A stretch of 64,000 nucleotides of DNA, taken from NCBI RefSeq assembly GCF_003061515.1, contig NZ_CP028924.1:4216001-4280000 (forward strand), read 5' to 3'. The stretch comes from Colwellia sp. Arc7-D (GTDB lineage Bacteria > Pseudomonadota > Gammaproteobacteria > Enterobacterales > Alteromonadaceae). The notes under the pieces are model-generated. The model ran no database searches and was not told the origin of the DNA. It was given only the letters and a program-made list of their open reading frames with translations. Positions within the stretch are counted from its first letter, which is position 1. Each line of letters begins with the position of its first letter. Both the position numbers and the translations under genes were made by a program. Shown here in pieces: positions 27,582 to 36,554 of the stretch.

Positions 27582-28100
27582 ATGCTTAGAGAACAAATTA
27601 CTGTCAGTCTTGAAAACTCGTTTAGCCAATATGGTTTTGCTGAACCAAGCGTTGCTCAACTGAAAAATGCATGCAAGGTCAGCTTACGAACGCTATACAA
27701 GCACTACCCATCTAAAGAAGCGATGATCGTAGGTGCGTTAGAATATCGTCATCAAAGGTACCTTACTTTTCTACTTAACGACTCACCTGCTCGTGGTATT
27801 GAGTCAGTTTTACATATTTTTAATAAGCTTGAACTATGGATGAATGAATTTGCACCACATGGTTGCTTGTCAATGAATGCTATTGCTGCCTTTCCAGATA
27901 ACGATCTTATAAATAAAGCAGTTAAAAAGCACAAAGAAGATGTTCTTCAGTTTCTAGGCCAACAAAGTAAAAGAAACGATCTTGCGATGGTTATTTTTTT
28001 ACTTCATGAAGGGGTATCAAGCGCATGGCCAGTGCTAGGACGAAAAGCTGTTACATCTGCACAAAACACGCTATTACAACTTTTAAAGGAGGATAAATAA
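27582..28100 (+). CDS. TetR/AcrR-family regulator
   Basis: This 172-aa protein has an N-terminal HTH (PSVAQLKNACKVSLRTLYKHYPSKEAMIVGAL, about residues 21-53) with the family 'LYxHFxSKEAL' motif. The ligand-binding domain is short and contains one conserved-looking Cys (PHGCLSMNA). Two palindromes of the form GTAGA-N8-TCTAC lie over its promoter. The stop overlaps the start of an oxidoreductase gene by one base, so regulator and enzyme form an operon that is probably derepressed by an electrophile or quinone-like ligand; the ligand is inference. Confidence 0.88.
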   Translation: MLREQITVSLENSFSQYGFAEPSVAQLKNACKVSLRTLYKHYPSKEAMIVGALEYRHQRYLTFLLNDSPARGIESVLHIFNKLELWMNEFAPHGCLSMNAIAAFPDNDLINKAVKKHKEDVLQFLGQQSKRNDLAMVIFLLHEGVSSAWPVLGRKAVTSAQNTLLQLLKEDK

Positions 28101-29152
28101 TGACTATAATTCCTAAGAGAATGAAAGGAATCCAACTTATTGGCCATGGAGGAGCCGAAAATCTCCGATATTGTAGTGATATTCCAGTACCAACACCTAC
28201 TTCAAATGATGTACTGATCCAGGTTTCTGCCGCTGGAGTAAATAATACTGATATCAATACTCGTACAGCTTGGTATTCAAAAAGTGATAGCAATAGCGCT
28301 GATGCTGGCTGGTCTGGTACGGCGTTAGCATTGCCTCGAATTCAAGGAGCTGACGTCTGTGGTATTATCGTTGCCGTAGGTGATAATGTCTGTGCAAGTC
28401 GAATAGGTGACCGCGTTCTAATCGAGCCTTGCCTTAACGAAGCCAACAGCCAAGCTCTTAATTCGCCTTGGTACTTTGGCTCTGAATGTGATGGCGGTTT
28501 TGCAGAATATACAGTAGTCGCAGCCAAACATGCCTATAAAGTTAATAGCCGACTCTCCGATGTCGAATTAGCGTCATTCCCTTGTTCTTATTCAACAGCA
28601 GAAAATATGCTTAGCAGAGCTAACGTATCTTCTCAGGATACCGTGTTAATATCTGGTGCTTCTGGTGGTGTTGGTTCGGCTGCAATTCAGCTTGCCAAAG
28701 CTCGTGGAGCGTATGTCATTGCTATCACCAGTCCAAGTAAAAATAAACAATTATTAGCGCTAGGTGCAGATCGAGTAATATCACGAGATGCTGACTTAAT
28801 TGCAGCTTTTGGTGAAAATAGTATTGATGTTGTTATTGATCTAGTCGCTGGAAAACAGTGGCCTCAATTTTTACAATTGCTAAAACCAGGCAGTAGATAC
28901 GCTGTATCTGGTGCAATTGGCGGAGCCTTAGTCGATTTGGATATCAGAACACTTTATTTAAAAGATTTAAGTTTTTTCGGCTGTACAGTACTGAACCCTG
29001 ACATATTCCAAAAATTAATTACCTATATTGAGAAAGGTCAAATTCTTCCAATTGTTGCGGATACTTTCCCATTAGAAGAAATAAATGCAGCTCAAGAAGT
29101 TTTCTTACAAAAGAAACACACAGGTAAAATTGTTCTCAAAGTATCTCAATAA
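28100..29152 (+). CDS. zinc-independent medium-chain alcohol dehydrogenase / quinone oxidoreductase-like
   Basis: This 350-aa enzyme of the MDR superfamily has a GroES-like N-terminal domain (VPTPTSNDVLIQVSAAGVNNTDIN, GADVCGIIVAVGDNV) and a Rossmann domain with the NADPH motif ISGASGGVGSAAIQLAKARGA. The structural-zinc cysteine set and catalytic-zinc residues are not evident, so it resembles quinone/enone reductases. The gene is co-transcribed with the TetR regulator (one-base overlap). The substrate is unknown. Confidence 0.85.
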   Translation: MTIIPKRMKGIQLIGHGGAENLRYCSDIPVPTPTSNDVLIQVSAAGVNNTDINTRTAWYSKSDSNSADAGWSGTALALPRIQGADVCGIIVAVGDNVCASRIGDRVLIEPCLNEANSQALNSPWYFGSECDGGFAEYTVVAAKHAYKVNSRLSDVELASFPCSYSTAENMLSRANVSSQDTVLISGASGGVGSAAIQLAKARGAYVIAITSPSKNKQLLALGADRVISRDADLIAAFGENSIDVVIDLVAGKQWPQFLQLLKPGSRYAVSGAIGGALVDLDIRTLYLKDLSFFGCTVLNPDIFQKLITYIEKGQILPIVADTFPLEEINAAQEVFLQKKHTGKIVLKVSQ

Positions 29153-29469
29153 TAACGATATTTTTAAGGATGGTTTTTCTAGTAACGGCGTCTGTATCGC
29201 AATAAATAATGATAGTCTCTGTGATTTGATATAAACAGATATTATCTGCAGTTTTAACGTTAACGAAATAGTTATAAATGTCAGTCAATAGCGAGCAAAA
29301 GTTATATGACAATTATTGATGCCTATGGCTGCTTTATCACAGGGCGGACTTGTTACTTGAAGGTAACAGTACCCCCTTTGTTGGCAAAGTTATCGGTCAG
29401 GACAAATAAAGTCATGCTACCTAAAAGCAGAGTGCAGAGAACTTTATATAAAAATAAATTATTTCACAA
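29153..29469. other. intergenic, no gene seen
   Basis: AT-rich spacer between the oxidoreductase gene and the end of the SdrD_B protein gene. A 13-bp dyad (CAGATATTATCTG) lies near 29236. A 60-codon frame at 29306-29488 has no RBS and unlikely composition. Confidence 0.4.
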
Positions 29470-29497
29470 AAAAAAAGCGCTCATGTGAGCACTTTTT
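29470..29497 (-). terminator. terminator of the SdrD_B protein gene
   Basis: GCTCA-TG-TGAGC forms the core stem, extended by G-C and A-T pairs. On the minus strand it is followed by a run of eight or more T. It lies 28 bases after the giant gene's stop. Confidence 0.8.
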
Positions 29498-29524
29498 AAT
29501 CATCAAAAATTTAATTATTCATTT

Positions 29525-32500
29525 TTACATAAGGGTAATTACTTCACCAGTACTTAGCTCAATCTCTACTGAGTACTTATTCATGTTTTTATCTACCTTA
29601 TCGTCAAACTTTATCTTGATCTCTTTTTTATCATCGGCCTTAATTTTTCTTTTATCTTGTGACTTTTCCCATCTAGTCACAGTGACCGGTGAAGCCTGTG
29701 TTTCAGTATCGTAGATTTTATCTCCACCATTCTTGATTTCGACTAAATCACCGTTTACAGAAGTAGGCCAGTCAACAGAGATGCTTTCTATGAAAACATC
29801 TTTATTACTATCGTTATGAATATAGAACTTATATTCTTTCTTTTTTAAGTCCTTAAACTCTGCTCTAACTGCACCAACTGAACCACTGCTTGGCGCACCT
29901 AAAACAGCTTCAACAACACCTGTATTGTTTAAGTCACAGCTAAATGAGCCAGTTTCACCTGTCATGCCATTTAATGCAAAGCTGTTTACTAGGCTGTTAT
30001 CATCGTTTTTATTGTTACCTTGTGCAGAACCACAGTCATCAGAGCCATCCATAAAGTCATCAGAACATGACAAATGGAATGCCGATTCACCACTAGTAGC
30101 GCCACTTAGCGTAACAGCAAAATCATTACCATAAGCATCTCTATCAACGATGAAGTTAATCAAATTACCTTCCTGTAGATTTTCAAACACTTGGCCTGCA
30201 GCTGTTGTAACTGTTGTACCATTTGCGCCATTCCAAATCATTGATAATTCAGTTAATGGTTTAATGTCACTACAAGTCAGCACTTGCTCTGGTGTTGGCG
30301 GTTTTTCAGGTACTACAACCGTTAGAGGAACAGTATCTTGAGCACTACAAGCTATACCAGAAGGTCTAAGGTTACCCGTTACTGTTAGCGTGTTGTTAAA
30401 GACATTATCAACACCAGGTAAAACAAACTGAGTACGAGTCAATTCAGCACTGCCACCTTGAGCTGCTAGATCAAGAGATCCAAGCGGTCCAAAACTATCA
30501 GAAGCTTCATCAACAAAACGTTCAGTACTGTTGTTTACAATGGTGTAGTTATAAAGCATTTCAACACCCGCAGATATTGATTGACCACTTTTGGTATCCA
30601 TAGCAACTAAATCAACTGCACCATATTGGTCACCTAAACTTAAAGGTAATGAACATGATGTATGCATAGCTACTTTTTGTACCAAGTTACCTGTAGCGCT
30701 AAAGATTTCAATTATAGTATTTGAATCAAAATCGTTTTCATTAGCTGCTGCAGAGGTTGCAGTAACAACATCACCAATAGTTACATTGGCCTGAACGGTA
30801 TCAAGAAATACTTTAGCCTTGTTACCTGTTTTGCCATTGCTCACTTTGATACGAACATTGTCACCAGCTGTACCACCAACGATACATTCTGCTTTACCAC
30901 CTTGAGTGTTGCTAATAACACAATCGCCACCAAGATAACGTAAACTTACATTAACAGGCTTGCTATCACACGAAGCATTAGTAGGCATTTCATAAGTACA
31001 AGTTTCCGCAGTAGCAATTGGATCAGTTGGTGAGTTACATACTAACGCAACACCATTTTCACCCGCTAAACCGTCTAGTAACCAGCTATTTAATAAGCCT
31101 GCTTCATTGTTTTTACTATTACCTTGCGGAGCACCACAATCTTCAGGGCCATTCATACCAGAGTCAGAACATGACATATGGAAACGAGATGTACCTAAGC
31201 TATCACCATTAGCGTTGAATACTTCCCAATCAATGTCATTACCTGCACCAGCAAAACCGCTGATAGTAACCACATCGCCATTGTTAACATTACTACGAGT
31301 CGTTAACTCTGTATTATCAGTTTTACCGTAATAAGCAACAATGTTTACATTATCTTGACCATCCCAAATCATTGATAATGTATCTAGTGGCTTAGCATCA
31401 CTACAAACAAAGTTAACTGGTTGCAGTGAAGGTATAATTGCACAAGTAGCATTAATATCTAAAGCACATTGGGCTATTGGAGCAACAAAACCTGCATCTA
31501 CATCTACATTTTGCTCACCAGAACCTAGCGTAATACAACTGGTTGTACCCATATCGCCGTCAAAGTTCTCTACATCACTATCTATAGTCTCATCAATACC
31601 AACATTAGCATTAGTAAAACTTAAACCTGATGGAGCCGTAAATTTAACTCTATAGTCACCTGGGACCAAATCAGTGAAATTGTACATACCTGATGAATTA
31701 GTAAACACAGACGTTACTTCATTACCAAAGATATCAATAACAGTGCTGTTGCTACAGTCGAATAACTCAACCATTACGCCATCTAAACCATTTTCATTGT
31801 TTAGCACGCCATTGTTATCGCTATCAAGCCATACTTGGTCGCCCAAACTAGCCGGTAAATAAGCGCCTGCATCCAATGTCAGGTTTTGGTCTCTAACGCC
31901 TAATTCTATACATTCACTCGCGCCAGAATTTGGATTAGCATCACTATCTACGTCGGTACTCATACCAGTAAAGCGTGGACTAACTATGTATCCTGCTTGA
32001 GTCAAATAAGCTAAATCAAACTGTACTGCATAACTACCAGCAGAAAGGCCTTCAAAGAAGTACAAGCCACTCGCGTTGGTATTAGTCGTTATACCCGTAG
32101 AAATTAAGAAGTTATCAGCACCACAAATCATCAATTCAACAGGTACACCTTCTATACCATTGCTTAACTCATTAAGGTCTTGAATACCATTAGCATTGGT
32201 GTCATTCCATACGAAGTCGCCAATACGTGATTCATTAATTGTACGTATACCAGCATCAATATCCGTGTTGCTTTCACCTGAGGCTAAAGTAATACAACGT
32301 GTTGTACCCATAGTGCCATCTTGGTTGAAGTTTTCTGCGTCGCTATCCATTACATCAGGACCAACAACAGCAGTAGTAAACTCAAGACCAGCACTGGTAG
32401 TAAACTTAACCGTATATCCACCCGGTTTTAAGTTACCGAAGTTGTATAAGCCATTACTGTCAGTAACTGTTGGAAGCACAGGGTTGCCATAAATGTCGGT

Positions 32501-34594
32501 TACCTGAGTATTACTACAATTAAACAATTCTACGCTTATGCCAGCAACACCAAATTCATCAACAAACAAACCATTACGGTCAAGGTCATTCCAAACTGTA
32601 TCACCTATAGACGCTGGAGCAATAACGCCGGCATCAACAGATAAGTTAGTTTGATTAGTCAAAATATCTACGTTAGCTGTACGGCCTGTTACCGCATCTG
32701 CATCACTATCAAAGTTTGTATCACCTTGATTTTGCAACGTATATACATAACCGTTAGGTAGCGTATATTCTACACAGTAGTTACCCGCTATAAGATCTGA
32801 GAAAAGGTAAAAGCCATTTGCATCAGTAGTGGTATTTGCAATTACATCTTCATCACCTGAAGTACAACTTGCATCACCATCAAGGTTTTCTAGTAATGAA
32901 ACACCAACACTTGCAATACCAGCGCCACACTCAGTACCCATATCACCGGTATCACCTACAATGCCATTACCGTTCGTATCAGCACATTCTTGAATACCAT
33001 TGCCGTTAAGGTCTTGCCATACACGGTCACCTAATGCTGCAGTTGAACTTACAAGTCCTGCATCAATAGTAATGTTATTGCTACCGGCTATCACTTCAAT
33101 TGAGTTTTGGTTTGCAAAAACCGTCTGACAGGTACCATCGCCTTGAGCAACCACATCGCTATCGGCAACATCGTCATTGCCCATATTGTCTACAGTACAT
33201 TCATAGCCTGCAGGTTTAACTACAGCGATACAATAATTGCCAGGAGCAATATCATCAAACAAGTAAAAACCATTGCTGTCTGTAATTTGTGACGTAACAA
33301 TCATTTCATCAGTTGTACCACATACGCCATCAGAGCCAGTTGACAATAAGTTAACGGTTACATCAGCAATACCTGAATTACATTCTGTACCAGAATCGCC
33401 TAAATTACCTAGAATACCATCTGCAGGGAAGCTAGAATTGTTAGCACCACCATCGATACAATTTTGAATACCATCTAAATTAAGGTCATTCCATACACGG
33501 TCGCCAAGTGAAGCACTTGAACCCACTAAGCCCGCATCAAAAGAAAGGTCTTTATCACCGGCTACAACTACAATAGGGTTTTGGTTGTTATCAACGGTTT
33601 GACAAGTGCCATCCCCTTGGTCAACAAAATCGCTATCCACTAAATTGTCACCACCGACATTCTCGGTAGTACATTCAGTGCCAGCCGGTTTAACTATTGA
33701 TACACAATAAGAACCAGGCTGAACACTATTAAATAAGTAAAAACCATTAGCATCGGTAGCTTGAGTAGCAACAAACGCTTCGTCGCCTGAACCACAATAG
33801 CCATCTGAACCAGCTGTTAATAAATTAACAGTAACATTAGCAACACCCGCATCACATTCTGCGCCAGCATCGCCAGCATTACCGATTATGCCATCAGCTG
33901 GGAAGTTGTTATCGTTTGCGCCACCATCGGTACAGTTTTGAATACCATCGGCATTAAGGTCAGACCATACACGGTCACCAATAATAGCGGTTTTTGCAGG
34001 AATACCACCTAAGTTACCTTTAGATTCACCTTCAAAATCAACAGTAAAATCACCGTTAAAGGTTGAGGTTTCCATTATTTGAGAGACAGAAACTACGCCT
34101 GTAGGAAATAAATTTTGCAGTAATCCTCCAGTGATCGTAAAGTTAAAATCTACTATATCGTTATTCGATGATGCATTGAAATAGCCAAAAGCACTGACCT
34201 CACCGGTAAGTAATTCACCCGATACTGTACCTACATTGGGTACATCAACTTCACCATAAACAAATAAATCATGGCCTGGGTTGCCACCAATTAAGGCACC
34301 GGTTTCATCAACGCTAATATTAATAATAAAGTGTTCTTCGCCACCAGAAACAGGATTGATATATATTGGGCGAAGGTTTGGTAATGTAAGTGATACCGGT
34401 AATGAATTAACAACCAACGTATTGTCAACAGCGTGGTAATTTGTTGTAGTAGGATCCTGCAAATTATAGCTTATCTGTGTCAGTTCTAATGTGTCGTTCA
34501 GCAACGCAGCTGTTGATAACTTTGGTACAGCTAACGCCATTAACACTGCACTAGTGGTTATCCAAAGGCGATGATTTTTGTGTAAATTTATCAT
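29525..34594 (-). CDS. giant SdrD B-repeat surface protein (1689 aa)
   Basis: The start at 34594 is preceded by GGAG and gives the signal peptide MINLHKNHRLWITTSAVLMALAV; 19 extra codons upstream lack an RBS. Residues about 30-200 form a beta domain homologous to the neighbouring PEP-CTERM protein. Six SdrD_B (Cna-B-like) domains follow, each starting near GDRVWNDLNxDGIQN (about 203, 363, 521, 663, 791, 918). A C-terminal region has two copies of a Cys-containing module (HLSCSD, EDCGAPQGNSKN and DDCGSAQGNNKN; about 1060-1200 and 1450-1560). The DxNxDGxxD motifs suggest calcium binding. There is no C-terminal anchor such as PEP-CTERM or LPXTG, so export and attachment are unclear. It is probably an extended adhesin or matrix protein. 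Confidence 0.85.
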   Translation of the reverse strand: MINLHKNHRLWITTSAVLMALAVPKLSTAALLNDTLELTQISYNLQDPTTTNYHAVDNTLVVNSLPVSLTLPNLRPIYINPVSGGEEHFIINISVDETGALIGGNPGHDLFVYGEVDVPNVGTVSGELLTGEVSAFGYFNASSNNDIVDFNFTITGGLLQNLFPTGVVSVSQIMETSTFNGDFTVDFEGESKGNLGGIPAKTAIIGDRVWSDLNADGIQNCTDGGANDNNFPADGIIGNAGDAGAECDAGVANVTVNLLTAGSDGYCGSGDEAFVATQATDANGFYLFNSVQPGSYCVSIVKPAGTECTTENVGGDNLVDSDFVDQGDGTCQTVDNNQNPIVVVAGDKDLSFDAGLVGSSASLGDRVWNDLNLDGIQNCIDGGANNSSFPADGILGNLGDSGTECNSGIADVTVNLLSTGSDGVCGTTDEMIVTSQITDSNGFYLFDDIAPGNYCIAVVKPAGYECTVDNMGNDDVADSDVVAQGDGTCQTVFANQNSIEVIAGSNNITIDAGLVSSTAALGDRVWQDLNGNGIQECADTNGNGIVGDTGDMGTECGAGIASVGVSLLENLDGDASCTSGDEDVIANTTTDANGFYLFSDLIAGNYCVEYTLPNGYVYTLQNQGDTNFDSDADAVTGRTANVDILTNQTNLSVDAGVIAPASIGDTVWNDLDRNGLFVDEFGVAGISVELFNCSNTQVTDIYGNPVLPTVTDSNGLYNFGNLKPGGYTVKFTTSAGLEFTTAVVGPDVMDSDAENFNQDGTMGTTRCITLASGESNTDIDAGIRTINESRIGDFVWNDTNANGIQDLNELSNGIEGVPVELMICGADNFLISTGITTNTNASGLYFFEGLSAGSYAVQFDLAYLTQAGYIVSPRFTGMSTDVDSDANPNSGASECIELGVRDQNLTLDAGAYLPASLGDQVWLDSDNNGVLNNENGLDGVMVELFDCSNSTVIDIFGNEVTSVFTNSSGMYNFTDLVPGDYRVKFTAPSGLSFTNANVGIDETIDSDVENFDGDMGTTSCITLGSGEQNVDVDAGFVAPIAQCALDINATCAIIPSLQPVNFVCSDAKPLDTLSMIWDGQDNVNIVAYYGKTDNTELTTRSNVNNGDVVTISGFAGAGNDIDWEVFNANGDSLGTSRFHMSCSDSGMNGPEDCGAPQGNSKNNEAGLLNSWLLDGLAGENGVALVCNSPTDPIATAETCTYEMPTNASCDSKPVNVSLRYLGGDCVISNTQGGKAECIVGGTAGDNVRIKVSNGKTGNKAKVFLDTVQANVTIGDVVTATSAAANENDFDSNTIIEIFSATGNLVQKVAMHTSCSLPLSLGDQYGAVDLVAMDTKSGQSISAGVEMLYNYTIVNNSTERFVDEASDSFGPLGSLDLAAQGGSAELTRTQFVLPGVDNVFNNTLTVTGNLRPSGIACSAQDTVPLTVVVPEKPPTPEQVLTCSDIKPLTELSMIWNGANGTTVTTAAGQVFENLQEGNLINFIVDRDAYGNDFAVTLSGATSGESAFHLSCSDDFMDGSDDCGSAQGNNKNDDNSLVNSFALNGMTGETGSFSCDLNNTGVVEAVLGAPSSGSVGAVRAEFKDLKKKEYKFYIHNDSNKDVFIESISVDWPTSVNGDLVEIKNGGDKIYDTETQASPVTVTRWEKSQDKRKIKADDKKEIKIKFDDKVDKNMNKYSVEIELSTGEVITLM

Positions 34595-34759
34595 GTAGGG
34601 CTCCAAAATTTGGCTCAAAAAATATTTCATATTTTCAATAACATTAGTCACAGTTCACCCTTAATACTTAGTGAAAAGGAAGAGCAATATTTTAAATTGA
34701 GAAAGGTGTTGGTGGAATACAGTGCAAATAAACCCAAGACTGCATTCCACTATTATAAT

Positions 34760-35458
34760 TTACTTAGTTTTTTTGCGGCGAGAAAAACCCGCTAGGCCAA
34801 GAATGCCCGAGCCAAGTAACCACATGCTTGTTGGTTCAGGAACTGCTACACGAAGTCCGTTATCAGATAGTGCGCTGGTACTTGAAAAATTACTCATCCA
34901 GTCCCCAGAAAAACCTGATTTTGCAAGGATAATAGCACCAATGCTATTAATGCCACCAAAGAAGTCTGCAGCGTCACCGCCTGTTATTTCAAATAGGAAG
35001 TATAATGTTCCTGAGTTTTCAAAGCCGAATTGAGAAAGAACGCCAGTTAATAAGGTAGTATTAGTAGGTGAACGCATGTAGCCATCTGGTAAGGCTATAC
35101 CTTTGCCTGAGCCGTCTTTGCCGGTAAGCCAACCACCTATTGATATACTGCCACTTTCAAAGTCACCATTATTATCAATTTTAGCCTCTAGTACGTAATC
35201 TTTACCATCGCCGTCAAGTTGGTACGTAAGGCCATTATAATGAAGTTCACTTGCATAACCTTTGGCAGTAAATTCATCAGTTTCTTCAAAGTATGTGGTT
35301 TCAAGCGATAAAGCTGATATATCTGGGCTATCTTGTAAATCAAAACCAGCCAAGCTAGCTTGGCTCGACATACTCATACCTATAAGCATTGCACCTAAAA
35401 CGACACGGCTCCATATACTGCTTTTTACTTTTTGAACAATGTTTTTATTGTTATACAT
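34760..35458 (-). CDS. PEP-CTERM sorting-domain protein
   Basis: This 232-aa exported protein has an N-terminal signal (SRVVLGAMLIGMSMSSQA). A beta-rich central domain follows. The C-terminal PEP-CTERM signal consists of VPEPTSMWLLG, a hydrophobic helix and the basic tail SRRKKTK. Such tails are recognised by exosortase in species with extracellular polysaccharide systems; no exosortase gene is in the window. The central domain (LLTGVLSQFGF, FEITGGDAADFF, SGFSGDW) matches the N-terminal domain of the adjacent giant protein (LLTGEVSAFGY, FTITGGLLQNLF, STFNGDF). The gene lies 165 bases upstream of that gene on the same strand. Confidence 0.88.
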   Translation of the reverse strand: MYNNKNIVQKVKSSIWSRVVLGAMLIGMSMSSQASLAGFDLQDSPDISALSLETTYFEETDEFTAKGYASELHYNGLTYQLDGDGKDYVLEAKIDNNGDFESGSISIGGWLTGKDGSGKGIALPDGYMRSPTNTTLLTGVLSQFGFENSGTLYFLFEITGGDAADFFGGINSIGAIILAKSGFSGDWMSNFSSTSALSDNGLRVAVPEPTSMWLLGSGILGLAGFSRRKKTK

Positions 35459-36450
35459 TATCAGTTACCTTATTTAAAAAATTTAACAAATATCGAAATC
35501 TAAAAATCATTAATTACTCAAGTTATCCTTAAGTATTAACTAATTAATTCCTCAAAAAGCTTTTAATTCACTAAAGTCTGATAATGCACAAAGCATACCA
35601 ATTGTATTATTTAAATTTAAACGTTTAATATCAACAAATTAACTTTATGTGTAATTTTTTTTATACATATATCACTTAAATGTGTAAAATTTTTCGACAG
35701 TCTCCCTTGAAAATTAATAGTACTTTATAACCATGACATTAGAGCTGACAATTTATATTAAAACCTTTTTTTTCATTCAGTTAAGTTATGTTTTGGACAG
35801 CTATAACTGATATTAAGATCAGTAATAGTGATAACTTTTGATAACGTATCCTTACATTAAGATTTTAGTGTAATTGATCCGCTATATTCTTTGATGAAAT
35901 ATCAATTCTAAGTGTGTTGTGTCATATTTTTTTACAACTTATTTTATGCTTCTATAATATTTAAACGAAGTTTATGAAAAGTAAATACAGTAACAAAAAA
36001 GCAGTCCTATATTGGCTGCTTCTATATGTTTATTTTAGTAGAAATTATGGCGCCATTAAACACCAAAAATTTCAACTAAGAATCTATTAAAGTTTCTGTT
36101 GTGGTATATAAATAATATTGGAAATGTAAAGCAACTACTTTCAGCCATTTTTTACAAATAAAGTTAGATAAAAGCTAATATGATAACGCGGGAAAATGAT
36201 AACAAAAAATAGCTTTAATTTGCGGAGCTTTTGGTAATACCAACCCTCACTATTATTGAATAAAAGGGTGAATTATAAAAAGTATATGTTGTTAAACGAA
36301 GTTAACTGTAGGTTTTACTGCTTTTTTGAAAGCTTTTTGTTTTGCTATGCACTATTCAAACAAGCTTGAGCGTTATCGATGCCATGTGATATTTTAAATA
36401 CCACTTATTATATAAATCAACATAAAATATTAATCATCGAGCGCTTTGAC
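35459..36450. other. long AT-rich intergenic region, no gene seen
   Basis: About 1 kb very rich in A and T without a credible frame on either strand. It contains an imperfect terminator-like stem (AGCAG-TCC...GGCTGCT, about 35998-36021) with no gene that clearly uses it. A small RNA or a long leader for the PEP-CTERM gene is possible but unproven. Confidence 0.4.
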
Positions 36451-36488
36451 GCGAATATATAATTTGCATAACGCTAACATATATTCGC
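36451..36488 (-). repeat. 10-bp inverted repeat downstream of the giant DUF11 gene
   Basis: GCGAATATAT and ATATATTCGC flank an 18-base spacer, 67 bases after the stop of the 2346-aa gene. There is no T-run, so it is not a standard intrinsic terminator, but it could form an mRNA 3' stem. Confidence 0.35.
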
Positions 36489-36554
36489 CGAAGGCTTCCT
36501 CCTCAATCAATAAACCGTCAAAAATTTTTCGCTATCGCTTGTTTTTCCATATGA

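Noticed and set aside
29306..29488. 60-codon open frame
   Set aside because: No ribosome-binding site, unusual amino-acid composition and overlap with the terminator of the neighbouring gene; probably chance.
35571..35620. GATAATGCACAAAGCATACC, resembling the start of a c-di-GMP (GEMM) riboswitch
   Set aside because: The second conserved half of the riboswitch is absent and no gene follows on that strand.
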